A stretch of 16,347 nucleotides of DNA from NCBI GenBank assembly GCA_027575765.1, contig JANBPT010001018.1, forward strand, positions 1-16,347, written 5' to 3'. Shown here one piece after another: positions 9,104 through 16,347 of this stretch (within the stretch, counting starts at the first letter, position 1; each line of letters starts with the position of its first letter). The translations under genes and the position numbers were made by a program. Source of the stretch: Tieghemiomyces parasiticus (taxonomy: Eukaryota > Kickxellomycota > Dimargaritomycetes > Dimargaritales > Dimargaritaceae). A model generated the notes under the pieces. The model saw nothing but the letters and a program-made list of their open reading frames with translations, was not told the origin of the DNA and made no database searches.

Positions 9104-11082
9104 GGTTAACGTGGTCTACTAGAAAGTAAAGGGCTAGTGAGGTGGGGCTACAAAGAAGAGGGCGTCCCTAGCAAATGCCAAGTATTCGGCGCAGGTGATG
9201 CCTTGTCACTATTTACACTTGCAGTTTATTGGTGAATGACGTTGGGTTGTGTGGCGGGGATAAATATGGTTGTGGGGCAATGGTAGCCCACCACACCAGA
9301 CCGCCGGCCCAGCCTAACCCACCGTGTAGCTTTTAAGGACCACTTTCACCACATGGCGATGCTCTCTTCTACGCCTTCAAGCGTACAACTTACCTGTTCC
9401 CGTCGTCGGGGCCGATTGCCGGGCTGGTAGAGTTTCTGGGCATCGGGCCGAAAGTGAAGCTGCACAGCCCCGTGCGTATCAAGGCTACTAGTCGTTACAT
9501 AAATGTACTACGCCATATAGCTGCACCCGGTTTATTCAGGTTTAGTTAGCCGCAAGCCGACTCTCCTGGCCGCCCAATACAAGACCAGACACGTACGTCA
9601 ACCGGTGGATTATCTAGCCGTCCTTACGTACCGCTCCCTCGTTAGCATCCTTGCCGGGCTAGGCACTTCAAAGTTGGTCCCTGGCCAATGTCGCTGTAGA
9701 GGGGATTATAGAGATAAGGGGCAACGGAGGGCAAAACGGATCGCAGATTGGTAATCAGGCCTCCAACTGACAACCCGCCACTGCGTCGGAGTGGCGATGA
9801 AACACAGTTCCCTGCACCAACCACAACCCGTTAGAGTGAATCTTCCTATCGTGGAAGCACCCGCCTTGCACAGCTCTACGTTAAGCCATGCGTTGTGGAG
9901 TACGGTGTGAGATGCATCGGGCAGCTGCTCTGGCCGTTCTCACGCCGTCGTATTAGGGGACCAACCCGCTACCAGGGTCTCCCCATCTAACCAGTCACCT
10001 GGGGGATTTTCGCTCGGCTTTTGGACACGTAGGGAAAACTTCGAATGGAAAGCCACGAGTCACCCTGGGCACTTCGGCGCCACTCCTTGCGGCAATGCCC
10101 ATCACTGGCGTTCTCACTTTTGAATTAGTGCAGGGTCCACTTCCCAATTCGCCCGAGCCATCGAGGCGGCCGTTGAAGCACTGTAAGCCTCCGCCCTTAG
10201 GCCTACATCAAGGAGCGAATTCATGAATGAGACGCGGTGCCAGTCGCAGCCCTAGCCACTCCCTCGTCCGTCTTGTACCGCTTGCTCGATATTTTTAACC
10301 TGCGCCACCCCCTCTCCCTATTTTTACTTCGATTACTTCACCATCATTTTTATCGCACTCGCCCTATCGTCCTAGCTATCCCGGTTGGCTAATATCCATT
10401 CCTTTAAGCACCGCCTCAGCCTCCCTAATACCTCCCATCCTGCATTCCCCCCTATATAGCAGAACCGCTCACTCTTTGCACCTCCTCTACTTTTATCCTC
10501 TAATAACTCTCATTATAGCTCTCCTCGTAACTCATCCGTCACGAATTATACCTTCTTGCAGCAAACTCTGTTGTCAAGACGCCGGCGCCTTTATGCCCTC
10601 ACGCCTTCCTTAGCCAACCTCTGCCACCGCAGCCGCCGTTCTGCACGTCACAAGCTGGCTGTCTATTGTTGTCCTTGAGGCCCCCCGAGTCGGCCGTCAT
10701 CCCTCTTCTTAAACGTCGAGCCTACGCCACGCATCAATGTTGTTGCAAGCTGTTTGCGTTCTCGCCCTCCTTGGCCCAGTTCGCTGCTGGGCTCGCCATC
10801 GGTTACTCTCAATTTGTTATTCAGCCCTCTAGTACTGATAGTCATCCGGCTTCGACTGCACACTAGATAGACCCCACTGGCCACGATTATATTGGGTATC
10901 ATTTACCTTCCTTTATCCGGTTTTTTTACCGCAGCTATTCGCTTGACCAACTCCACGACAAATACGTCCTCCAAGTCGTGTTGCTAGCCAGCAATTTGCT
11001 TTATTTGGAGGACATTCTTCTCACCTGCCGCCGCACAGCACGCCCCACCAGCGTTTTTGAGAGACCCCTCCCTGACAGTGCC
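9104..11082. other. Long intergenic region with coding-like islands
   Basis: Nearly 2 kb between divergent DPB2 and the FSP1-like gene. No recognisable gene is present. Three plus-strand islands look protein-like: 9337-9549 (70 open codons, no ATG, GC-rich third positions in the first ~50), 9835-9990 (51 codons) and 10133-10186 (17 codons after a plausible CAG acceptor, ending TAA). They may be exons of an unrecognised or decayed gene. From about 10250 to 10660 the plus strand is strongly pyrimidine-rich and carries a TATA box. Confidence 0.45.
10452..10459 (+). promoter_or_regulatory. TATA-box candidate upstream of the FSP1-like gene
   Basis: CTATATAG follows a C-run inside a pyrimidine-rich strand typical of fungal promoters. 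It lies about 625 bp before the ATG at 11083, so either the leader is long and spliced (a CTGACAG acceptor-like string ends at 11078) or it serves another transcript. Assignment is tentative. Confidence 0.35.
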
Positions 11083-12255
11083 ATGTCGCCACACAGTCGG
11101 GCTGTCCACGTCGTCATCATCGGTGGTTCCTTCGCGGGACTGACGACCGCCCAGGAGCTCGAGAAACTGACTCGCAACTCCAACGTGTTCATTACAGTCC
11201 TCGAGAAACGCGAGGCCTCCTTCCACACCATCTCCGCCTTCCGTGCCCTCGTTAAGCCCGAACTTGCCGAACATATCTGGATTCCGTTCCACCGGGCCCT
11301 CAAAGGTCGTCGCAGCCGCATTGTCCAGGCCTCCGCTAAGGCCGTCTACATTGATCATGTCCAGCTCAGCAGCGGCGAACTCCTCCGCTTTGACTACCTT
11401 GTCCTCGCCTCGGGTTCCTCTTATCCGTCGCCGGCCAAGACTGACAGCATATATATCCGTCCCGGCATCCAAGAGACCCTACGGTACAGCGAAAACATCC
11501 GGGCCGCTGACCGTGTGCTCATCGTCGGTGGCGGTGCCGTGGGAGTCGAGCTGGCAGGCGAGATCGCCACAGCCTACCCAAACAAAAAAGTTACCCTGGT
11601 CCAGGCCGCCGCTCACCTACTCCCTACGGAGTACCCGCTGGCGTTCTGCGAGAAGGTTCGCCTGGCTCTACAAAAACTCAACGTCCGTGTCATTCTCAAC
11701 GACCGCGTCGTCGTGCCCGGGTGCCGACCAATCCGTAACACCTTGGACCCGCGCGTACTGTACACTGTCAATGGCCTATCTCTCATCTCGGACCTCCAAT
11801 TCCTTTGTGTCGGTACCACCGTCAATGTGCCTTACCTCAGCACCCTCTCCAGCGTGCTGGGAGGCCTTCTCGAACCCGGTGCGGGCCACGTCAAGGTCCT
11901 ACCTACACTCCAACTGACGCACCCGCGGCTTCGCCACATGTTCGCCGTGGGTGACTGCAACAATACCCCCGGGACAAAACTGGCCTACACGGCAATGAAC
12001 CAGGCCCGTGTGGCTGCGAAAAACTTGCAGCGGCTCATTGAGGCCGGCGCAGGTCCGAATTCCGTGGATGGGATTAACCTCCTGTCTTACAAAAACGCTG
12101 GCGGAAGCATGGCCATCACCGTCGGCGAGTTCACCGCATTTAACGCATTCCCTTTTGCCAACCTAATTGGTTACCGGGATTTGATAAGGAAAGGTAGCGA
12201 CTTGTTTCTACCGAAACGTTACCGTGAGCTACATTTGGAATACCCCAAAGGTTAG
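11083..12255 (+). CDS. AIFM2/FSP1-like FAD-dependent NAD(P)H oxidoreductase
   Basis: This is a pyridine-nucleotide-disulphide-type flavoprotein of the AIF-M2/AMID/FSP1 group, which pass electrons from NAD(P)H to quinones. The ATG at 11083 gives 390 residues. The N-terminal FAD site is VVIIGGSFAGL (10-20), followed by the FSFHH-like SFHTISAFRALV (47-57) and the LASGSSYP loop (108-115). The NAD(P)H Rossmann site is VLIVGGGAVGVELAGEI (145-161). The C-terminal FAD-binding motif is FAVGDC (287-292), and the RKGSDLF segment near 370 is typical of the family. No N-terminal Met-Gly myristoylation site, transmembrane helix or clear targeting peptide is present, unlike human FSP1. The frame stays open for 35 codons upstream but without ATG; that part probably includes leader or intron end. 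The exact substrate cannot be told. Confidence 0.9.
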   Translation: MSPHSRAVHVVIIGGSFAGLTTAQELEKLTRNSNVFITVLEKREASFHTISAFRALVKPELAEHIWIPFHRALKGRRSRIVQASAKAVYIDHVQLSSGELLRFDYLVLASGSSYPSPAKTDSIYIRPGIQETLRYSENIRAADRVLIVGGGAVGVELAGEIATAYPNKKVTLVQAAAHLLPTEYPLAFCEKVRLALQKLNVRVILNDRVVVPGCRPIRNTLDPRVLYTVNGLSLISDLQFLCVGTTVNVPYLSTLSSVLGGLLEPGAGHVKVLPTLQLTHPRLRHMFAVGDCNNTPGTKLAYTAMNQARVAAKNLQRLIEAGAGPNSVDGINLLSYKNAGGSMAITVGEFTAFNAFPFANLIGYRDLIRKGSDLFLPKRYRELHLEYPKG

Positions 12256-13008
12256 CGTGGCCTCCTATCCGATCTGCCTTGGCAAGGCTTGTTTTCTCTA
12301 TTAATCAATATGCGGGCCTTGTAATCAACCATACATGTATGACCTCTCTATAATGAATCTCGGTATTAATCTTAATGGTCTCCTATACCATCAAAGTATT
12401 TCCATCGTATTACTTTAGCTGGCCATCGAAATGCACCGAAGTCACAACCCAGTGGGTTCTGGGGGGCTGTTAACCGCTCAGTGGTTCGGCCGGAAGGCGC
12501 ACAATGAAAAGCGTATCAATACTCTCCGGGAGTAACCTAGCCTAGCAGACAAATCAGGCTGTTCATCATCGACGAAATACCAGAAATTTGGACGCCTAAT
12601 CATCATCCAAATGGTAAGGGAACCGTACCAGCCCTAAACCTAGCCTTCGAAGTGCAGCAGCATTTCATTATTCAAAGTTTCCCTAAAATAATCAACGTCG
12701 ATGATGTTCATTAGATTGGTAAAACGTAACGACCATAGCGATACTTTGCCATTCCTTAATCGTCTACTATTAAGGCTTGAACCGTAGCTACCGGAGGGAA
12801 AACTAACACTTTTTAGTATCTCTTGGGATACTCGCTGCCTTCCTGTTAAGTACGGGTTGGTATATATTTATATATATATATATATAACGTGTTGTATCAT
12901 CGACACAGATTTAAGCGAATTTCTGGGTCACCACTTCTCCATTAGTCGAACCCCACAATGGTTCCGTCATCTAAGCGACAAACATCACCCACAGTTGGCT
13001 GATTCATA
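12256..13008. other. AT-rich spacer between convergent genes
   Basis: Both flanking genes end here, so this 750 bp holds their 3' regions. Within it are a TA microsatellite and an 11-base inverted pair (CATCATCGACG near 12564 and its complement near 12697) about 120 bp apart. No gene is visible. Confidence 0.55.
12861..12887. repeat. (TA)n microsatellite
   Basis: A 26-27 base run of alternating T and A with one interruption (TTTA) at about 12867-12870. It lies 121 bp past the end of the hydroxyacid dehydrogenase gene in the convergent 3' spacer. Such runs are common in fungal 3' regions and may help 3' end formation. Confidence 0.9.
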
Positions 13009-13974
13009 TTAATTGGGCACCGAATACGGCAGAGGCTGATCATTGAGTCCAGCCACCACGTTGTCAATGCACCGCTGGCACATAGCCTCGCGGGCCTCCA
13101 GAGTCGCATAGGCAACGTGCGGCAGGACCACGCAGTTGGGAAATCCGAAAAGGGCATGATCCGCTGGGAGCGGCTCGGGGGTCATGACGTCCAAGCCAGC
13201 ACCCGCAATGACTCGGTCGGCGAGGGCCCGCACGAGTTCGTCTTGCTTGATGATATCCCCACGAGCTACATTAATCACCACCGCCGAGGATTTCATTTGT
13301 CGAAACACGTCGTAGGTGAACAGGTGGCGGGTACTGTCGTTCAAGGTGCAACAAATACAGATGATATCGGACTTGCCAACCAGGGTACCAAAATCAACGA
13401 AACGCGCGCCGACCTGCATAGCAATCTCAGGGCGAGCATGGCGATCACTATAGAGCGGTTGGCGGACCCCAAACCCAGTCAGACGTCGCATTACAGCCGT
13501 GCCAATTCGACCCAACCCTACGATCCCCACCGTCTTGTCGCGTAGCTGATGGCCCAGGAGCATGGTATGCTCGGGGCTCCACTCACCCGTGCGCGCCATA
13601 GCGACGGCCGCCGGTACACGACGCAAGACCATGATGATCAGAGCGATGGCCAAATCAGCCACGGCATCCGTGGCGGCGTCCGGGGTGTGTCCCACCATAA
13701 TCCCACGACGCCGGGCTGCCGCCAGGTCAATGTGATCGTAACCGGCGGTGTTAGTCGATACCACCCGAAGGCTGTTCCCGGCGGTGTCCAGGAGTTCGGT
13801 GTCGATACGGTCAGCTGGAATGCACATGAGGGCGTGGACGCCACGGACGCGGCTAAGGAGATCGGTCCGAGAGAGGCCCGGTGGCGCGAGGTCAAGTTCA
13901 TAACCTAGGGCCTCGAGACGTTTTTGGGCGCCGGTGGTGAGGCGGTAAGTGACCAGTACTCTATGCGGGTCCAT
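13009..13974 (-). CDS. D-2-hydroxyacid dehydrogenase, glyoxylate/hydroxypyruvate reductase-like
   Basis: This is an NAD(P)H-dependent reductase of the D-isomer-specific 2-hydroxyacid dehydrogenase family, closest in pattern to GRHPR/GyaR, which reduce glyoxylate and hydroxypyruvate. It is intronless, 321 residues (human GRHPR 328). The substrate-binding half includes VVSTNTAGYDHIDL (71-84). The Rossmann motif VGIVGLGRIG is at 149-158. Catalytic Arg238 lies in NVARGD, Glu267 in TPEPLP and His286 in LPHVA, all intact. The C-terminus GLNDQPLPYSV matches the GRHPR-type ending. Residues 174-178 (LYSDR) place an Asp at the end of the second beta strand, which in this family tends to favour NADH; that is inference. 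The Trp-rich loop of human GRHPR before the Rossmann motif is replaced by SPEHTMLL. A CACGTG lies 71 bp upstream. Confidence 0.93.
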   Translation of the reverse strand: MDPHRVLVTYRLTTGAQKRLEALGYELDLAPPGLSRTDLLSRVRGVHALMCIPADRIDTELLDTAGNSLRVVSTNTAGYDHIDLAAARRRGIMVGHTPDAATDAVADLAIALIIMVLRRVPAAVAMARTGEWSPEHTMLLGHQLRDKTVGIVGLGRIGTAVMRRLTGFGVRQPLYSDRHARPEIAMQVGARFVDFGTLVGKSDIICICCTLNDSTRHLFTYDVFRQMKSSAVVINVARGDIIKQDELVRALADRVIAGAGLDVMTPEPLPADHALFGFPNCVVLPHVAYATLEAREAMCQRCIDNVVAGLNDQPLPYSVPN

Positions 13975-14044
13975 GGCGCTGTCGTGAAAGGCGTGTGCGT
14001 ATGACTTATTTCAAGATCTAAGTCGGTCGTGGGGTCCTAATTGA

Positions 14045-14050
14045 CACGTG
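14045..14050. promoter_or_regulatory. CACGTG element upstream of the hydroxyacid dehydrogenase
   Basis: An E-box (GACACGTGAA) sits 71-76 bp upstream of the dehydrogenase ATG at 13974. It shares its core with the palindrome in the RPL28-NIP7 spacer but lacks the full ten-base symmetry. A six-base match can arise by chance; function is inferred only from position. Confidence 0.25.
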
Positions 14051-14289
14051 AATGCTATGGAGTACACCGGTCGGGTTAGGGGGTTGCCTAGTTGGGGAGT
14101 GTATCTGGTTCCCGACAGTACTCGATTCCAATGAGGGTGTTGTACAGGCTGGGCACGAGAAGAGGCGCGGGGGATGCAAATAAAGAAATGAGAGCACGAT
14201 GGCAGGGCTGATGGATGACAATAGATATGGACAAGGTATTTCCCTAGAGGTTAGTGACGACCTTTTCCCGGAATGGGTGGTTGGCGTAT

Positions 14290-14478
14290 TTATAACAGGT
14301 CGTAATGATCAACCAGGTCTTTACGTTCCATGCTCGACAACTTAACGCTACGAGTTTTAGGGTTGATCCGTTTCAACGGGTGGTCGTGGTAGGCAAAGCC
14401 GTGATAAAAAAATCGGCAGGCGTTGATTGTGACCCGGTAAGTGATGAATACGGAGGCCCATGGCTGGGCAGCCCACAT
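14290..14478 (-). CDS. Possible small protein, 62 aa, unknown
   Basis: The ORF begins MWAAQPWASVFITYRVTINACRFFYHGF and ends SMERKDLVDHYDLL before TAA at 14290-14292. I do not recognise it with confidence. In favour: an A at -3 of the ATG, mostly C or G third codon positions, a moderately hydrophobic N-terminal half followed by a charged tail, and a TATTTATA element about 125 bp upstream (near 14605). The layout, a short hydrophobic N-terminus then a SxMER-containing charged tail, is faintly like the MWFE/NDUFA1 accessory subunit of complex I. However, no clear transmembrane helix exists and the resemblance is weak. It could also be the last exon of a longer gene, or chance. Confidence 0.35.
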   Translation of the reverse strand: MWAAQPWASVFITYRVTINACRFFYHGFAYHDHPLKRINPKTRSVKLSSMERKDLVDHYDLL

Positions 14479-15109
14479 TGTGGTTACTGGAGCCTTGGGT
14501 GTCAAACAACGCCTCACTGAACGTCTCCGAATGGCATATCAAATCCTAGTGACGTTGGGGGTAAAATGGGGTCTACCAGGCTTCATGGTCCGCCGGATAC
14601 TTGGATTATAAATAGGTCTGGTGATGTATAACCAGCGAGTCTACATAATTGCAACCAACGCCCCATGGAATCATGGAGACCTGTACTTGGTAAAATCGAC
14701 AACTAGGCTGGCTGAGGCCGAAGGTGTACACTATCATTGGTGTGCAGCTGTGAAAAGAACTGTAAAAGGTAAAACTATCAGTACTCAAACATCGGGCAGC
14801 GCACGATTACGGGCTGCGCCAGCCATGGCTCATCAACTGACCAACACTATATGGTATTAAGAACCCCTCTCCTGATATAACTTGTCCCTGGCCCCCTCAC
14901 CGCTCCCGACTACAATACCGTATTCAGCTCTCAACCCATCACTGCAAGCACTTAATAGAGTTCTTCGCAACGCTAATTTAGATGAAAATCGTTTAAAATA
15001 ATGGTCACCCTTTGTAAAGCTCAGCTATCCCTTCCTAACCAGCTCTCAGTGCAGAATCTATAGTCATTTGGTGAAAACTTTACAGAAAAACCTTGAGCGC
15101 CTGGTATTC
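14479..15109. other. Gene-poor region between small ORF and mariner remnant
   Basis: An open frame on the plus strand (ATG 14624, ends 14860) has no recognisable features. A TATTTATA-type element near 14605 on the minus strand may belong to the 62-residue ORF. The right part (14860-15109) is AT-rich and probably includes the 3' flank of the mariner remnant; I could not find its terminal repeat. Confidence 0.4.
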
Positions 15110-15890
15110 ACAGTCCCTGTTTAATATTCCTGAACAGCCAGAAGTCGCGGAGGGTTAGATTAGAACTGTAAGGAGAGGACGAAAGAGGTTTCAGTAGAGA
15201 GGCGGAAAGTGTAGGTCGCCGTGCCCGCAGTACTATGCGGTGGTTCATTATCACGGTAGAGCCATGGAGGATGATGGCCCCGGACTTCCACGTGTCTTCA
15301 CCCAGGCCTGGACCATGGCCTCCAGCTCGTACTTTATGTAGAGTTCGGTGGAGACCTTGACATCAAGGGGGCTTGGCACTCAGGCGTAATAGGCCACACC
15401 TGATGAAAAAACCGTCAGTATCACCTTGGGCGGTGTATGGACTAGATGGGTCTCAGGTAGGACAGGACCACTTTTAGGACACCACCTTCGGCGACTAAAG
15501 CCGGCAAGGGTGAATCATAAAGGTACACCCAAGTCTCATCACCTGTGATGATGGAGTCGAACAGGTAGCTACTGGCCCCTGTCGAACTCCTCCAGGCACT
15601 CGGTGACAAAACGTACCCGCGGATGGCGCTGGTCATTGGTGAGGTTGTGGGGGGACCCAGCAGTTGAAATAGCTACACGGCTCCAGGCACCTGCGCAGGA
15701 TTCTGCGCATGGTACTAGGGGAGGTGTGACAGGCATGAGCCAGCTGTTCAGCAGTTAGACGAGGGTCTCCCTTCGACTGTTAGTGGATGATCGCCCCATA
15801 AAATCTTCCAATTCTTTCTGGCAGATAGCCAGATTGGAGTTCATCTTCAAAGGAGAAGAGATCTGTGTAACAGCGAGTTAATCGCTTATT
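15110..15890 (-). pseudogene. Decayed mariner transposase (DD34D type)
   Basis: Translation in three minus-strand frames gives a mariner/IS630-superfamily transposase in order. The N-terminal helix-turn-helix part reads FSFEDELQSGY (about 15820-15855) and RLTAEQLAHACHTSPSTMRRIL (about 15700-15770), then a WVP-PHNLTNDQRHPRVRF linker (about 15590-15660). The first catalytic Asp lies in TGDETWVYLYD (codon 15538-15540). The second lies in RDNEPPHS (15250-15252) and the third in RDFWLF (15144-15146). The first two are 96 codons apart and the last two 106 nt, the family's D34D spacing plus one base. At least three frameshifts and several stops (such as after FDRGQ) make it non-functional. The WVP, GDETW and HDNAPPH/YSPDL..DF motifs are diagnostic. 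TIRs and TA target duplication were not found. Confidence 0.88.
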
Positions 15891-16270
15891 GATGGTGGCG
15901 CGTCTAGGGGTAGCGGAGCCGAAAGTTTAAGTCAGTACAGATAAAATATAACCTACCTTGTAGCCCCTGAAATGATATCCCTTATAAACTTACTCATCAC
16001 GATTGCTAAATATCGACGGAGTGGAGAACAGGGCAGCCGAAGCCAACAAGTCAAGGAAGCAGACCGGTAAGTTGTGAAGCGAGGGATGGTCCTAGTCTAC
16101 AATGGTTTCTACTATTCGATTCCTCACTAACAAATCTTCTATGTTTCACCTTTAACATCAAAGCCTGAGACCAACACATATCTCGAGGCTATTGCATCAC
16201 CTATATTACAATCTAGAGCTATTCTGATAAGACCAACCTAAACTTGAGTGAGGGGGGATGTCTATTAGCT
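15891..16270. other. Right flank of the mariner remnant
   Basis: AT-rich DNA without a supported gene. The part nearest the mariner N-terminus should hold the element's 5' untranslated region and terminal repeat, which I could not identify. Bases 16219-16270 are the diverged inward continuation of the terminal inverted repeat and match 78-128 in opposite orientation. Confidence 0.5.
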
Positions 16271-16347
16271 ACAATAATGGGGCCGGAAGATATGAAACGC
16301 CAGTGTCGCGTGGGTTACAAACAGGTAGGGTCATTCGTCATGGCGCA
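16271..16347. repeat. Terminal inverted repeat, right copy
   Basis: These 77 bases are the exact reverse complement of bases 1-77. They lie about 380 bp beyond the mariner N-terminal coding remnant. No coding sequence is seen in them. Confidence 0.9.

Noticed and set aside
12940..12962. GTTCGAC on the minus strand suggesting a tRNA T-loop
   Set aside because: The flanking bases do not form a T stem, and no acceptor, D or anticodon arms can be placed.
12942..13157. Minus-strand ORF overlapping the 3' end of the hydroxyacid dehydrogenase, ending GDVCRLDDGTIVGFD
   Set aside because: Most of it is an alternative frame of a clearly real gene; the protein-like tail is only about 20 residues and has no other support.
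13117..13908. Long plus-strand ORFs opposite the hydroxyacid dehydrogenase
   Set aside because: Antisense shadows of a gene with intact catalytic motifs on the minus strand.
1..16347. Whole window as a linear plasmid, virus or giant transposon with terminal inverted repeats
   Set aside because: The cargo is conserved nuclear housekeeping genes with spliceosomal introns; no polymerase, integrase or capsid gene is present, and the repeat length equals a common assembly k-mer.

Overview
The window reads as nuclear DNA of a fungus. It holds intron-bearing eukaryotic housekeeping genes (60S ribosomal protein uL15/Rpl28, ribosome-assembly factor Nip7, DNA polymerase epsilon subunit B/Dpb2, an Mpv17/PMP22-family membrane protein). 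Introns are short with GTAAGT or GTATGT donors and CTAAC/CTGAC-type branch sites. TATA-containing promoters have pyrimidine-rich leaders. The Mpv17-family protein most resembles fungal members. I cannot place the fungus more finely; an early-diverging lineage is possible but unproven. I see no prokaryotic operons, phage, CRISPR array, tRNA or rRNA.

Layout, left to right. 1-77 is an exact inverted copy of 16271-16347, and weaker homology runs about 50 bp further inward on both sides. 528-1289 (-) encodes a predicted secreted protein of unknown function. 2621-3498 (-) is RPL28 with an ATG-only first exon and a 434-nt intron. It is divergent from NIP7 at 4280-4822 (+) across a 781-bp intergenic space that carries a CACGTG palindrome and a TTAGGG motif. 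NIP7 converges on the Mpv17/PMP22-family gene at 5112-6018 (-, one intron). DPB2 lies at 7050-9103 (-, three exons). A roughly 2-kb gap follows, holding short coding-like islands and a strongly pyrimidine-rich segment with a TATA box. Next come an AIFM2/FSP1-like FAD oxidoreductase at 11083-12255 (+), a glyoxylate/hydroxypyruvate-reductase-like D-2-hydroxyacid dehydrogenase at 13009-13974 (-), and a possible 62-residue small protein at 14290-14478 (-). The right end holds a decayed mariner transposase (about 15110-15890, -). Its three catalytic aspartates are still readable, but several frameshifts separate them.

Most of the window is ordinary euchromatic gene space. Two neighbours (RPL28 and NIP7) share the 60S subunit pathway and may share a bidirectional promoter; the rest need not be functionally linked. 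The exact 77-bp terminal repeat is probably the edge of a repeat family where assembly stopped, since 77 is a common de Bruijn k-mer size, rather than proof of a complete mobile element. I found no convincing undescribed multi-gene system. The least explained items are the secreted orphan, the 62-residue ORF, the 9.3-10.2 kb islands and the terminal repeat.
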